NCBI GenBank assembly: GCA_015039465.1
Contig: MU130240.1
Span: 16,043 to 55,330 of the forward strand
DNA: 39,288 nucleotides
Direction of reading: 5' to 3'
DNA from: Phlegmacium glaucopus
Taxonomy: Eukaryota > Basidiomycota > Agaricomycetes > Agaricales > Cortinariaceae
Below are positions 19,601 through 30,672 of the stretch, piece after piece. How positions within the stretch are numbered: the stretch's first letter is position 1; every line of letters begins with the position of its first letter. Below the pieces are notes generated by a model. The model did no database searches. It was not told the origin of the DNA and saw only the letters and a list, made by a program, of their open reading frames with translations. A program made the translations under genes and the position numbers.

Positions 19601-20992
19601 ATGTGTAGTAAGAAGAGCGAATAAATGGACTGGCTATATGATACAGTTGAAACAAAAGCAAAGGCCGACGGAAACCCGCCTCCAACATCAGGTGACCGCG
19701 ATGCGTCGTGATCAACATCACGTGCTTATAAATTCTCCGTGACAGCGTGATTCTTGTTTCGGTGCGACGTGTCGATCTCCGCCTACGGCTATGCCTATCT
19801 GACGATTTTAAGACGTTGATTGTTACTTGGTATTGCTGTCAGCCGTCATCGAGGGGAGCGGTTACCGGTAGAATGCACCAGAGAGCGATAATCGGTAATC
19901 AGCTATGCAAAACCCTGTAGACAACTCCAATCTAATTTTGACTTTGTTTCGTTGATTCTGGCCTTCACTAAGTGTTCTTGTATCGTAGAATTGACATTGA
20001 ATATATCAAGGTTAGAATTATTTTCATTTAAATTCCAAGATCTTACTGACAGCATTTAATCAGCATACAGCGGTCATCCATTTTACCTCATAAGCTCGTA
20101 CCGACTACTTAGTATCATCTAAGTCATTTATTCCCTTGGCAATGTAAAACATCGATTATCTTGGTGGAAAGATGGAATTTGTCTCTTTCGACCTACAAAC
20201 ACCATGGTATGTTTCATATTACTCGTGCTCGGTTTTGACCTAAACTCTTTTTTCTGGTCTAATATGTAGATGGCATCCAATGTCGCCAGGTGACTAGAGG
20301 ACCGCAGAACATTCACACGTACGAGGACATGACTCTTATTACTACATTGACCATACGTTAGAAGAGATATAGCTGTCGTCGAACTCGACCAGCCACTAAG
20401 TGGTTGGGTTGACATCTCGAATTCATCTACACACTCATTCTGACGTGGTCTCCTATCTCGTTCACAGGTCGGTATTTCCGCAACTTACAATTACTACCGC
20501 CTATACTCGTTCTGCAGGTTCCCTCTCAACTTGTCAACTCTGACCAATTCCTGCGCCAGGTTCAAATGTACCAACCTGAAGTTTCGCTGTTGATAAAATT
20601 TGACCATGCTTGCATCTCGAAGTAGGCCTGCATGAGTTATTCAATACTGAGTCGAATACCACGAGGAATAATTTATGGGACAATTGTGGGACAACTCAGT
20701 TTAATTGTGGCTGCGTCATGTGATGGGCCGCCTTACCCTCTCCCCTCATACAGAATGGCTGCTAGACAAAGGCATAACGTTTAACTCTAGCAAGACACGC
20801 GTCATCCTGATAATGATCTTTCTCGACCTTCGGCCACAAAACATGAATATGACTTCACCTTCAACGTTTAGGTTGTGAGATGTATGGAATTACCCGCTGC
20901 ATGAAGACGTTGCGGAATGATAATGGGTATCTATGTAACCCGTTTATCATGTCTAACACCTACCGATTTAGTGCCCCGCAACAAATTAGCGT
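19601..20992. other. Kinase upstream region and unassigned sequence
   Basis: 19601-19800 is the presumed kinase promoter. It contains a CACGTG E-box inside ATCACGTGCT near 19728 and no obvious TATA box. The open frame at 20128-20415 (minus) shows no recognisable motif. No gene is called between the kinase and the GNAT-like gene. Confidence 0.35.
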
Positions 20993-21951
20993 TTAACGTT
21001 TAACACCCGAGATTGGGATTGTCTTCTTTGTATCCCATACCATTAAGTGGTTCGTCCACGTTCCAAATGATGATGGCTTATCGGCGGTGCCAACTACTTC
21101 GAATCCAAGCCTCTGGTAGAAAGCAACCTTCAAAAGATCCACTATGAAATTCCCATTTCGCGAGTTTAAAACTTCACTCACGGTGTCCTTTGAAGTTGCG
21201 TTCAAAGCCATAAATGATTTGTCTTCCAGCACCTAGGTTACTAACTAGTAAGTGGTATTCGTGCCATTCATTTTATCGGTATTGCACATACCCTTCGACA
21301 GATTTCTTTCATTAGAAGGGTTCCGTATCCCCTTCCTTGCTCCGTTTTCAATGTCGCCATCACAACTACGAACCAGCTAGCTGTAATCTTGACAAGCATC
21401 AATTTTCGTACGATCACTTACATTATTATGGAACTCACCCCAGCTTCCCCAATGGTATCATTCACCATCTTCCTCGATATCGGCTTATGCTACAAGACTT
21501 CTCTTTCAACTAAAGAGAGGATAAGTCGATTCTGCTAGTTGACTTACAACTTTCTCCCACCATTCCCTTGTTTCGTCTGACAGACTTTCAAAGAACTGTT
21601 GAGCTCCTAGTTCTAATTGCGCTTGACTAATTTATTTGAGAACCAGGCAATACGTCAGAATCAATAGATCGTGTTCACCTTCCGAGGAAGTTGGTTCCTG
21701 GGCCGAAGCAGATACCGACAGAAACAAATTTGTGGGACGCCGGGTCTTGACCCACGAAGATCATTCCTTCAAGAGCCGCGGCACGAACAATCAACCGATA
21801 TAGGTCATCTTTTAACTGCGATTTTCCTCCAGTCATAGCGTCCATCAGAATATCTAGGTGCATATTTTGTGTCAGCACGACTGCCACGAATGGATAGTGA
21901 TTACGCGCCCTCCCCAAAAGCGTCAGTTACCAACGCCACCATCTCGTCGAT
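20993..21951 (-). pseudogene. GNAT-family N-acetyltransferase-like gene, disrupted at its 5' end
   Basis: Read from 21951 down. The first part gives ARNHYPFVAVVL, LIVRAAALEGMIFVG and SVGICFGPGTNFLG, followed by a GTGAAC donor. The next exon (21626-21548) gives QAQLELGAQQFFESLSDETR then EWWEKV. Later comes WFVVVMATLKTEQGRGYGTL, the acetyl-CoA-binding motif A (Q/RxxGxG/A). Finally, ATSKDT joins VAFYQRLGFEVVG after a small intron, ending near 20993. This order matches small fungal GNAT proteins. A hAT element lies directly in the 5' coding region: the in-frame IDEMVALVTDAFGEG segment spans the insertion site. A frameshift follows it (around 21905), and the exon near 21470 carries a frame break. 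I judge it non-functional. Confidence 0.75.
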
Positions 21952-23793
21952 TAGGGATGCCGAAGTTCGGTTCTGAACCAGTCCAGAGAACCAGAACCAG
22001 CTGAACCGAACCGCGGTTCTGGTTCGGTTCTGGTTCTGGTTCACCCCCAGCCATCTGGTTCTGGTTCTGGTTCTGGATTGGCCAGAAATCTGAGAACCAG
22101 TTCTGAACCGGTTCGAACCGGTTCTGAACCACTTTATCCCAAGGCAAATACTTAAGTAAGATATCTACTTATTTGCATGTTAAATGACACACTACCTGTA
22201 TCTATAATGAAAATATTTATTCAAGTCACCAACACTATATATTTCCAATCAGAAGTACATCATTCTTTGGTCTGTGTTACGTTCCGTCACACGTTACTCC
22301 GGTCCGACTCCGACAGAGTTGTTTCCGGTAGTCCGTACTCCGTTCCAGTACTTTCCCTTGTCTCCGACTCTACTTCTCCTACGTCCGACTCCGAGACTTC
22401 TCCGTATCATTCCGACTCTTCCGACGATATCCCAAACACCTTACCACACCTTCGTCATAACAACTATTCCTTTGTCATCACTTTCCCACTATCAGTCAGC
22501 ACACCAGCCATGGATTATTCACCCAAGAATGCAGGACCTTTTTCGGGAGCAGAACGCAGCACTTATATTTATATTCTATATTTCGGTTGCAATTCCTTTT
22601 ATATTTAAAGTACTCAAACTTGTATGTTTTCCCTGAGTTCGAATATCAACTTTGTTTCCTCCTCTTGTTCGTCCTCTAAAGTCACTGAGGTCTTCCGTCT
22701 TATTACTTCTTCTTCCGTTCCGAAATCAGGACACCTTAGGAGCTGGGCAGCACAGCACACACGCTGAGGCCAACGTCCTTTCCGGGTTACTGTTCCAGTT
22801 CCGTTCCGGAGTAACTCCGACGTGACTTCTTTGTTTTAAACCTAACAGTCTGGCATAGTACATAATCAATAACATCTCATTTAATTTATAACTTCAGGTT
22901 TACCATGTTATTAATATACTCATATTGCAAGAATCCAATTTATAGTTGTCACCTAGCAGAGGATCCAAAGAGGAAAGGATAAGGATCCCTGCTAAAGTGA
23001 GGGGGGATTTAAATACTAATATAAAGATAATGGAGTTATGGAAAATAAATAATCAAATAGTGTCATGTGAAAATAATAAAATGATAAGTGGTACAATACC
23101 AGAATAAATGAAAAATGACAAGTTTGTATTTCATTATTAATATTATTAGTTTTACCTTTCACTGATTTATCTGGAATAAGAGGTAACCAATTTAGACCTT
23201 TTATAAAAAATGATTTAGAGTTTGGGCTGAACTGGTCATGTTCAGGTACTCAGGTGAAAGTTGGGGCCAAATGAAAATGAAGAGTAGAAATGAGAGGGGA
23301 ACTAAGTTTGTTGGTGAGGTGGAATTTACAGTTTTGGAATTAGGTTTGGGCTTGGGTGTGAAGCTCATTGGGTCTGGGTGTTCATGTGAAAGACTGAAAG
23401 TCAGGAGTTGGACTGATTGGATGGAAAACTGAGTGTTACCTAACAATAGTATTTTTTCTTTTCATGTTTGCTATTAGTGATGTCATGGTTATAACACCAA
23501 TACTACAAACTTCTGGCCTCAACTTTTAAGATATATTTATAAATAAGGTGTAATTTTAGAAAATAAAACTTAAAATGAAAAATTCTTGTCTAATTGGTGA
23601 TATCCTAACAAAAGTCTATTTTTAACTGGTTCTTATGGTTCGAACTGGTTCTGAACCAGAACCAAACCAAGAGAACCGGTTCTGTTGGTTCAGTTCTGGT
23701 TCTGGTTCTGGTTCTAGTTTTCCTAAGTGGTTCTGGTTCTGGTTCTGAGAAAATGGGTCCCGAACTGAACCGAACTGAACTTCGGCATCCCTA
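21952..23793 (-). mobile_element. Non-autonomous hAT element, family 1, copy 2, with nested solo LTR
   Basis: The left end is TAGGGATGCCGAAGTTCGGT and the right end CTGAACTTCGGCATCCCTA. An exact 8-bp duplication, TCGTCGAT, lies at 21944-21951 and 23794-23801. It is inverted relative to the copy at 1791-3035 and very similar to it along the full length. Total length is 1842 bp, or 1264 bp once the 573-bp LTR and its 5-bp duplication are removed, close to the 1245 bp of copy 1. The subterminal AGAACC/GGTTCT arrays are at 21965-22135 and 23628-23780. It interrupts the GNAT-like gene. Confidence 0.95.
22275..22847. mobile_element. Solo LTR, copy 1 (573 bp)
   Basis: The segment begins TGTTACGTTCC and ends AAACCTAACA (TG...CA) and is flanked by the 5-bp duplication GTCTG (22270-22274 and 22848-22852). 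The same site is uninterrupted in the other hAT copy. There is a promoter-like AT-rich stretch (TTATATTTATATTCTATATT, about 22563). No retrotransposon internal region lies beside it, so it is a solo LTR left by LTR-LTR recombination. A second copy is at 33955-34539. The superfamily (Ty3 or Copia) cannot be told from the LTR alone. Confidence 0.95.
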
Positions 23794-23801
23794 TCGTCGA
23801 T

Positions 23802-24167
23802 CTGAGCAGCTAACTCATGAAAGCTATATTAGGCGTTCATCAATTATGGTAGATAATTACAGATTACATACGACTTGGAGACTTGAGAAGGTCAACTTGC
23901 ATGAGGGTCGTAATGAGGTATTCTGGGTAAGATGCAAATTTAAATACTGCGGCTATAACCTCTTTCTTATATAACGAAGGAATCGGATCAACTGTCCCTT
24001 CATTTTGATGGTCACATCCAGTCACATATTATTTATTACAATATTCTTCATACATCTGAACCATAGTGACGGTGACTAATTGCGGGCACCGACCTGCTTA
24101 TAAAAACAATCAGGTTGATATATCTATAATAGGCATATAAAGCCATACGATCGCGAGTTGGTTCGAA
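23802..24167 (-). other. Probable 5' remainder of the GNAT-like gene and intergenic DNA
   Basis: Next to the hAT duplication the minus strand continues with HELAAQIDE, which joins DEMVALVTDAF across the insertion. A possible upstream exon near 23880-23920 (MQVDLLKSPS, then a GTATGT donor) could be its start, but the join is not in phase. The rest shows no gene. Confidence 0.4.
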
Positions 24168-24426
24168 TTACTCCCTGTGCGGTTCAGCCACAACGGAGGA
24201 GTCAGAAATGAAGATGTTATCAGCACGGGCGTCCAAAGAGAGTCTATCGAACTCTGCGTCGCTGGTTGTACTACGGGCGAAGATTTCGCGTTCTACATCG
24301 AAAAATAAATGTATCATATAATTTTAAAGCAGAGAAAAGTAAGTTCAACTAACCTACAGTGGGCATACCAGACACAATAGCGATCATTACAAATGTGAGA
24401 TAATATAAAACGTTGGTAACGCGCAT
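24168..24426 (-). CDS. Small predicted secreted peptide (65 aa), 2 exons
   Basis: Exon 1 is 24426-24354 and exon 2 is 24292-24168, separated by a 61-bp intron with a GTTAGT donor and a TGTAG acceptor. The join restores one Glu codon. The protein begins MRVTNVLYYLTFVMIAIVSG, a typical signal peptide with likely cleavage after about residue 20. The mature part of about 45 residues (REIFARSTTSDAEFDRLSLD followed by ARADNIFISDSSVVAEPHRE) is hydrophilic, lacks cysteine and has no CaaX end, so it is not a classical basidiomycete lipopeptide pheromone. I do not recognise it. It could be a small secreted protein or a precursor of processed peptides. There is no obvious paralogue in the window. Confidence 0.6.
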
Positions 24427-25044
24427 TGTGCTTCTTGTAGTGAAGATGGATGGATAGAGAAGAGTTTTTCTAGTTCAATGTGCAGTGGGGGGTGGGGGGT
24501 GGTTTTGGGGTGGTTGGAAGTCCTATCTCTCAGCGGTTCGTTTATCCTCGATTTAAGTTCTCTCTCGACCATGCGATGCTACGCGGGTGGGAGAAACAAC
24601 CCCAAAAAAACTATGCCTTGCATACATTTACATAACAAGGAATCACCAATGCGTGTTTGAGCAGATACTAGTACATATTTGGGGTAATTGAAAAGCCGTT
24701 CCTCGGAAAGCCTGACTAGATCCCTCGAAGTCAGAGGAACCCGGGAATTTCAACCTTCGTTCTTGGCCTAAGGCGTTGCTGAGGCGTCTCACGACCGTTC
24801 AACACGGCCCCGGCATAGGCCGTGGTGTTTGACTCGGATGTTCAATCTTTCATCTGAAGATCCATTGGTATACCGTGAGAGTGTGCGACGCTGATCAGCG
24901 TAACATATAGCCTCCTCATCCTCGCCTTCCAATCACCGCCAATAAGCATCCATCCCAAGAAAATTCCTCAACATCCGACTCCTCTCCAGCCCCAATATTA
25001 TCCGGCTCTCGGTCGTTAATTCCCTCCACCTCTAGTCCTTGGTG
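24427..25044. other. Intergenic region between divergent genes
   Basis: This lies between the secreted-peptide gene (minus) and the PSD2-like pseudogene (plus). A G-rich run (about 24482-24515, repeats of GGGGTGG) lies just upstream of the peptide start. No other feature is supported. Confidence 0.4.
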
Positions 25045-27005
25045 ATGGGGCAGGTTCTCGAAATTTCCAATGTCGATGATGACGATTCTGGCAATTCAGA
25101 TGATGAAACTGAGTTTTACCGATACTCAAGAAGGTAACCCTCCTGCCGGCAGACCCACCCCTCGATATACACGCTTCTGTTAGCACTTAATTTGTAATTC
25201 AACCAAGCCCAAATTCATTACCTCCAGTTTCCACACTATGAAATCTACCAACGCCTACCACCATAGCCGTTGGGCCCACTCTGCGGACTTCTCTGTGCCC
25301 ACACCTCGCTTCATGCCCAAAATTGGACTCTTGGTGGCTCCTTCTCCAGCTCTTGGTTTCCTTGCCGTCGAAGGAACCTTCTGCATCAACCAGGAAGAAA
25401 TTTGATAGAAACTGGAGTTCAAGGTCAGCCTCAACCTCCACTGGCAGCGAAAATGAGATTCAAATGCAACTTCGACGGAACGCAAGTCAGATTTCAAATT
25501 TAAAGGTGGAAACGATATCGTAGGGATTGTCATGTTGGAAATTCAGAGCGCTAGCGACCTACCACGCTTGAAGAGCAGTACGTTTTAATAAATTCTTCTC
25601 GTTTACTGACAAGATATCTATTAGTGACTCGAATAGGTGGAGATATGGATCCTTTCGTCATCATTTTATTCGGCAAGGTGTTTCGTACACGCATTAGAAG
25701 ACATTCACGCAACCCGATCTGGGACGAGAAACTTCTCTTCCGTGCCCGTCGATACGAAACAGCATTTCAGGTTCAACTCATAATTCTCGACACACCTCCC
25801 TTAAATGATCACATTGGTGATGCAAGTTTTAGCGTGAAATATTTGGTTGAAAGTGCACCACAGCGGGATCCGGTGATGGAGACCATCCCACAGTTGTTGA
25901 CGGCGATGCTTTCGGTATAGCTTTCTCTTTTGGTTTAGGATATTTTTACTTATCTCATCTATCAGTGTGCCATATCAACCCTACGACGCCTTGTGACAAC
26001 GTTTCTGCCGTCAGTATCTCAAACAGTACGATACCGACAATACCAGCACAATGTCACACCTTGAGCTTACCTCCATCATGATCTCGGGTCCACCTGATCC
26101 CTTATTCGCTTCACAATCTCGTCTTTTTTCCCTCGTTTCGACAATAATGCCCACCTTGACGAGATCACTATAGATAAAGCCATTCAGTGTCTTGAAGCTG
26201 AGCTGGGAGGACCGGATATTGAGAGGAAGAGACTGGATCATGGATGTAGATGATGGGATGCCGGATTCAAGCGTTAGTGGGAGACCTGTGTCGTCACAGT
26301 CGGCTGTGGGAGATAGAGACCAAGAATGGAGCAAAGTGGATCGTATCGCAGTTGGTAACTTTGTTTTGGCCAGTCAAGCGCATGGTATACGAATGTAACC
26401 GCAAAAGTGTCTAGTGGTGATGAACTCGGAGAGGTATATTTGTTTGTTTTCTCCTTCTGCGTTGCTAATCTCTCTGTACAACAAAGCACTGCCAATACCA
26501 TTGTTCAGAATCGAATCACGGGTCACTTAGAGGAGGAAAATTTTCAAGTTTATGTATAAAGGTGCAACCAATTGCATGGAAAGCGGACGCGATTCCCCTT
26601 TCCCTGGTCTATTATCTTATTTCGTTTCTGATGCTGGTTGTATAGCTCGACGTCCTTTCAAGTCGCGATCTCGTCTATCAAGCAAGGAAGCAAATATGAT
26701 ACTCCTGAATCAGCTCAGGATATCGCTCCCTTCATCGCGTTTCATGTATTGAACGTCGATGACATCCTGGATCCACCCGATTTATTCAGTAGGTTACTGC
26801 TCTTTCTATTAATTTAAGGCTTTAAACATCTAATCCACCGTGAAACCGTCCACGCGTCTCGTCGAGGCAGCAGATGACCCCTACCGTCTTACCAGTGCAG
26901 CTGATTGTCGATTGATGAAGTTCAAAACAGTGAGCGAGGCCACACGTTTATGGATCAAAGGTCAAGGTTTTTCAGTTGCATGTCCACTTGGAGTTGCCTA
27001 CAAAA
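25045..27005 (+). pseudogene. PSD2-type phosphatidylserine decarboxylase pseudogene, fragment 1
   Basis: The order of conserved pieces fits fungal C2/EF-hand PSD2. A possible acidic N-terminus lies at 25045. NDIVGIVMLEIQSASDLPRL (about 25510-25570) begins the C2 domain, and DMDPFVIILFGKVFRTRIRR to NPIWDEKLLFRARRYETAF (25624-25790) continues it. QYLKQYDTDNTSTMSHLELT (about 26010-26070) is the EF-hand, preceded by an in-frame TGA. Then follow VDRIAVGNFVLASQAH (about 26340), YKGATN (about 26555), YDTPESAQDIAPFIAFHVLN (about 26690) and AADDPYRLTSAADCRLM with TRLWIKG (26865-26960). The frame is broken several times. The C-terminal catalytic part with the LGST-type self-cleavage site is missing. 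The intact enzyme makes phosphatidylethanolamine from phosphatidylserine. Confidence 0.85.
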
Positions 27006-28122
27006 GTAAGACTCCTTTGAGACTCACCGTTGTCGTGCTTGGTCGTCTCCATTGCCCTCAGTCTCTGGTTCTCATACCCCTAATATCAAAACGAAGAAAA
27101 CCGGTTACGTATCGATGGGTTTCTTCTCGACGAGTAGTTCCGTCGACCGTCAAGCGGGGGTAGGAATTATTTTCTCCGTACCTGAATGGAGACACTTAGG
27201 CCTTGTTCCGCCACAAGTCAACGAAGGAATTAATTAATTGTGGCGAAGAAATTTCGGGCTGCCAGAGGACCTGGAGTATGTGCGGTGGAACGATGTGGTA
27301 AGCCGAGGAAGTATAGAGTGCCACGAGACTGGACGATTGGCAAACCAGGTTTGAAACCCTCCTTCAACGATCCTGGGGGAAAAGGAGCAAGTTACAAAAA
27401 TACCTTCTTATCTTCAAATTTCTTCTCGCTCAGATTCTTCTTCTTCCTAGCTGTTTTATCGGATGTCCCTCATAACAATCTTTGGATCGGCTTGCTTGTG
27501 CGATGGGTGGGATGTCAGTTTCCACCTGCATTCCAAGTATCCAGAACGTCAATGGTCCAATTGGAACTTGCATTGATGTCTATTCTTGCTTCTAGTACAT
27601 ACCAGCATTTATGACGACATGCTGGGTTATGCTATTGGAGTTCGGCGAGGCTCCTATTGTTTATATGACTATTCTGAGTGAATACCGCACATGATGATTT
27701 TGAAACGTGGATCAAATGATGAACTGGTGGATGCTTAGGAGGACGAGCAGACAACGTTTCGGGAGGAAATGGAGACTGGCATCAAAATAATTTGTGACTT
27801 CTGCAATGGCCGTGGGCGCCAGGTGCAGTTCCATTCCTGAAGATCCTTGAGAAAGAGGGTGTTAGGGTCCTTCGTGCTCACACAGAACTGTCTCAGCCAC
27901 AAGCATCACCCGAATTCGAGTCAAGCTCAACGTGAAACGCTCTCTTTTACCAACCCTCACCACAATCTGAGTGCAACAGTAGATCAAATCACAAAACAGC
28001 TGTCATCCAATCACGGTCAACACATTATATCTCATTCTAGTTTAGAAAACATAGTAGCTACATAGGCGACAAAATTTATTTATCCTAAGATATTGATAAA
28101 ATCATGCGGGGATTTGTGTATC
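27006..28122 (+). other. Duplicated non-functional block downstream of the PSD2 fragment
   Basis: Pieces read as coding in places (NIKTKKTGYVSMGFFSTSSS near 27085; YDDMLGYAIGVRRGSYCLYD near 27615) but are not joined in frame. Recognisable copies recur downstream: 27085-27140 at 30335-30395, 27590-27690 at 30490-30590, and 27880-28030 at 32520-32670. The block therefore belongs to the tandem repeat unit of this region. I could not assign a family. Confidence 0.45.
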
Positions 28123-28996
28123 CTACGACAAGTACAAAGGCCCATGTCCACCCGCTTCCACCCCTTGTCTCACATCTTGAATATTCTCAGTTGTTGCACT
28201 TTCCTGTCTCAAAGAACTCATGCTAATCTCGAAGGAAGTTTGCCCCGCTGAGAAGGTGAGCGGTCTCTTCCAAAATTTGGTTCTGAGAATCGCGACACTT
28301 CGAAGCACCAACAGAGCCACATAAATAACACTATAGAGCCATTAGTCAGTATTTGATTCTCATAAGACGTAGGCAGTTGTTTCAGAAAGGGTGAATTAAC
28401 GTTGTAGCGATCGAAGATAGGACATACCCAACAATTCCTCCAAACGCAGCAGCAATCCCCATCAAAATGGTCACAACCGACTTCCAATCCTTGCATTTCG
28501 GATGTGGCAAATTTTCTCCTGGATTCGGGTATCCAATCTGAATTTGACACCAGGCAGAGTTTGGCAATGTGTCAAGGAGAGAGAACACACGTGGAAAGAC
28601 AGATGCTGTGAGCACGATGTCGACGATGAGGTTCAGTAGGATGGGAAAGTCAACAAGGACATTGATGATGGAGAATACGAGGGACACAGACATCTACTTC
28701 GTGTTAGACCTTTGTAGGGACGGCTGGGATAAACGGGTTAGGATACTTACGAACATTGCAAGTTGTTTACTTGAATTCTGAGCGCCCCAAGTGTAGAATC
28801 CAAATGGTGCAAATTTGATGATGAGATAGTTTGCGATGAGTGAAGGGACAGTGATAGCGGATAAGATAAGGTTGATGATTATGAGGTTCTGAATGAGGCG
28901 CTTGAAACGATTTCCGACGGGGACATTGGTCTGTGCTTCAAAGTTGTCATCGAGGTTTCCGTTGGAGTCGTCGAGGAGGGGAGATGATTCCGCCAT
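28123..28996 (-). CDS. Multi-span membrane protein, tandem paralogue 1 (239 aa)
   Basis: Exons 28996-28751, 28693-28428 and 28330-28123 join in phase, with introns of 57 and 97 bp (GTAAGT..GTAG; GTATGT..ATAG). The N-terminus MAESSPLLDD carries an acidic dileucine-like sorting signal (ESSPLL). Hydrophobic stretches lie at about residues 37-60, 82-113 (long enough for two spans) and 153-184, suggesting three to five spans. A loop at 120-150 has two cysteines (C131, C149) and Pro/Asn-rich sequence (IGYPNPGENLPHPK). The C-terminal tail of about 50 residues is soluble and ends GHGPLYLS. I do not recognise the family. Two paralogues with the same intron positions follow at 30673 and 32704. Confidence 0.82.
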
Positions 28997-29091
28997 TTGG
29001 TGATTGAGAGGAAGAAGATCAATTTTAAAGCATTGGCGTTGATTGACGCTCAATTCATCAAGATTTGACCTGATCACGAGCCAACACAACT

Positions 29092-29222
29092 AGGACCCCG
29101 GGCAATAGCAGAGAAGGCCATACTAGGCCATATCCCCGAAATTGGGGTTTGTGTTCAGACAAAAATAAATTCTCACGCTCAATGACCGGGATCTGGCCTT
29201 TTCTGCTATTGCCCGGGGTCCT
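29092..29222. mobile_element. Miniature hAT-like element, family 3 (131 bp)
   Basis: The ends AGGACCCCGGGCAATAGCAG and its inverted copy at the right form a near-perfect inverted repeat of about 30 bp. The exact 8-bp duplication ACACAACT flanks it (29084-29091 and 29223-29230). The interior shares a CCCGAAATTGGGGTTT-like string with the right arm of the larger element at 33774-35132, so it is a short derivative of that family. Confidence 0.92.
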
Positions 29223-29230
29223 ACACAACT

Positions 29231-29845
29231 TTCTTCCCATTCAATCCCCAAATATCGCCTGAGAACCGGACCCAGGTCATCACAGTCAGGCACAGCCATC
29301 CACGTGGTTCTGAGACTATTGAAGCAGTTCGAATTCTCGCGCCTTTCCATTGCCTGAGAATCGGACCCAGGTCGCGCATTAATTTACTGCATAGTCCATC
29401 CGTGGAATTGTGCCTGTGTGTTTTTGTGGGCGGCGGTACCGCACTCACAAAAAAAGACAGATAGGTACGCAATGGCTGTGCCATGGCCCATCTTGATACC
29501 ATCCTTTTGCTTTATTAGCATAGCTAACTGCAAAGTGGCTCAGTGCACCAATCGTATGTGAAGTAATGCCTGCTATTGCAGCAATTACATTACAGTACAA
29601 CACATATCAAGTAGAACTCGACCATAAGGCTACTGCCCCAATATAGTAAGTATTGGACTTTTTTTTTAAGAAAAAAGAACCTCTATCCTCAAGAAAGAGT
29701 CCTGCCTGCGTTAGTGGGCAGCTCCAATACAATCTCTTGCTATTATTTGCCATCGTCTGCCTTGCCACCTTGGGCCAACGGGAATGTCGCGATGGGAATT
29801 TTTCATATGACGTCAGTCTCTTTTCAACGCCTCCTGCCGCAAGTT
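29231..29845. other. Repeat-unit spacer
   Basis: Strings such as TCGCCTGAGAA(C/T)CGGACC and GTCAGGCACAGCC recur here, at 31685-31720 and at 35140-35180, marking spacer sequence of the tandem array. No gene is supported. The frame at 29653-29937 spans the start of PSD2 fragment 2 and is incidental. Confidence 0.4.
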
Positions 29846-30260
29846 GTATAAAGGTGCAACGAATCGTATGGAAGGCGGACGAGGTTTTTCTTTCCCTGGT
29901 CGACTATCTTCTTTCGTTTCTGATGCTGGTTGTATAGCTCGACGTCTTCTCAAGTTGTTGTCTATCAAACAACTATGATGCTCCTGAATCAGCTCAGGAT
30001 ATCACCGCCTTCATCATGAACGTCGATGACATCCTGATTCATTCAGTAGGTTACTGTTCTTTCTATTAATTCCGAGCTTTAAACATCTAATCCACCCTCT
30101 CATTCCCCCGGAAACTGAAACCATCCGCGCGTCCCGTCGAAGCCGCAGATGACCCCTATCATCTTATCAATGGAGCTGATCATGATTGTCGATTGATGAC
30201 ATTCAAAAAGTGAGGGAGGCCACACGTTTATGGATCAAAGGTCGAGGATTTTCAGTTGCA
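29846..30260 (+). pseudogene. PSD2-type pseudogene, fragment 2
   Basis: Conserved pieces appear in the same order as in fragment 1: LYKGATNRMEGG (about 29850), an intron-like gap, YDAPESAQDI (about 29975), NVDDIL, LKPSARPVEAADDPY (about 30115-30160), DCRLMTFKK followed by a TGA, then TRLWIKG in another frame (about 30225). Upstream C2 and EF-hand parts are absent. Several residues are closer to the expected enzyme than in fragment 1, so the copies decayed independently. Confidence 0.8.
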
Positions 30261-30672
30261 TGTCGACTTGGAGTTTCCTACGAAAATAACACTCCCTCGA
30301 GACCTCACCGTTGTCGTGCTCTCTGGTCGTCGTACCCCTAATGTCAAAATGAAGAAAACCCGTCATGTATCGATGGGTTTCTTCTCTACGAGTAGTTCAT
30401 TCTTCCACTGGGAATATTGTGTTTCTACATGCAGTGCAAATATTCGCAAAGTCAATGATTTAATGGGATCTTGCATTGATGTCTATTTTCGCTTTTAGTA
30501 CATACCAGCAGTTATGACGACATGCTGGGTTATGCCATTGGGATTCGTTTCGGCTCCTATTTTTTATATGACTATCGTGAGTGACTACTGCACATGACGA
30601 TTTTGAATGGTGAATCGAATGATGGACTTGTGGATGCTTAGTAGGGCGATATGCGGGGATCCAGCTATCCTA
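30261..30672 (+). other. Second copy of the unassigned duplicated block
   Basis: This repeats pieces of 27006-27700, including ACCGTTGTCGTGCT, TATCGATGGGTTTCTTCTC, GCATTGATGTCTATT and TATGACGACATGCTGGGTTA, with internal deletions. No continuous frame is present. Confidence 0.55.

Noticed and set aside
24168..24426. Basidiomycete mating pheromone precursor
   Set aside because: It has a signal peptide and lacks the C-terminal CaaX motif required for farnesylation.
25199..25533. Minus-strand proteins of 80-92 aa
   Set aside because: They are antisense to the PSD2 N-terminal/C2 exons and contain no independent motif.
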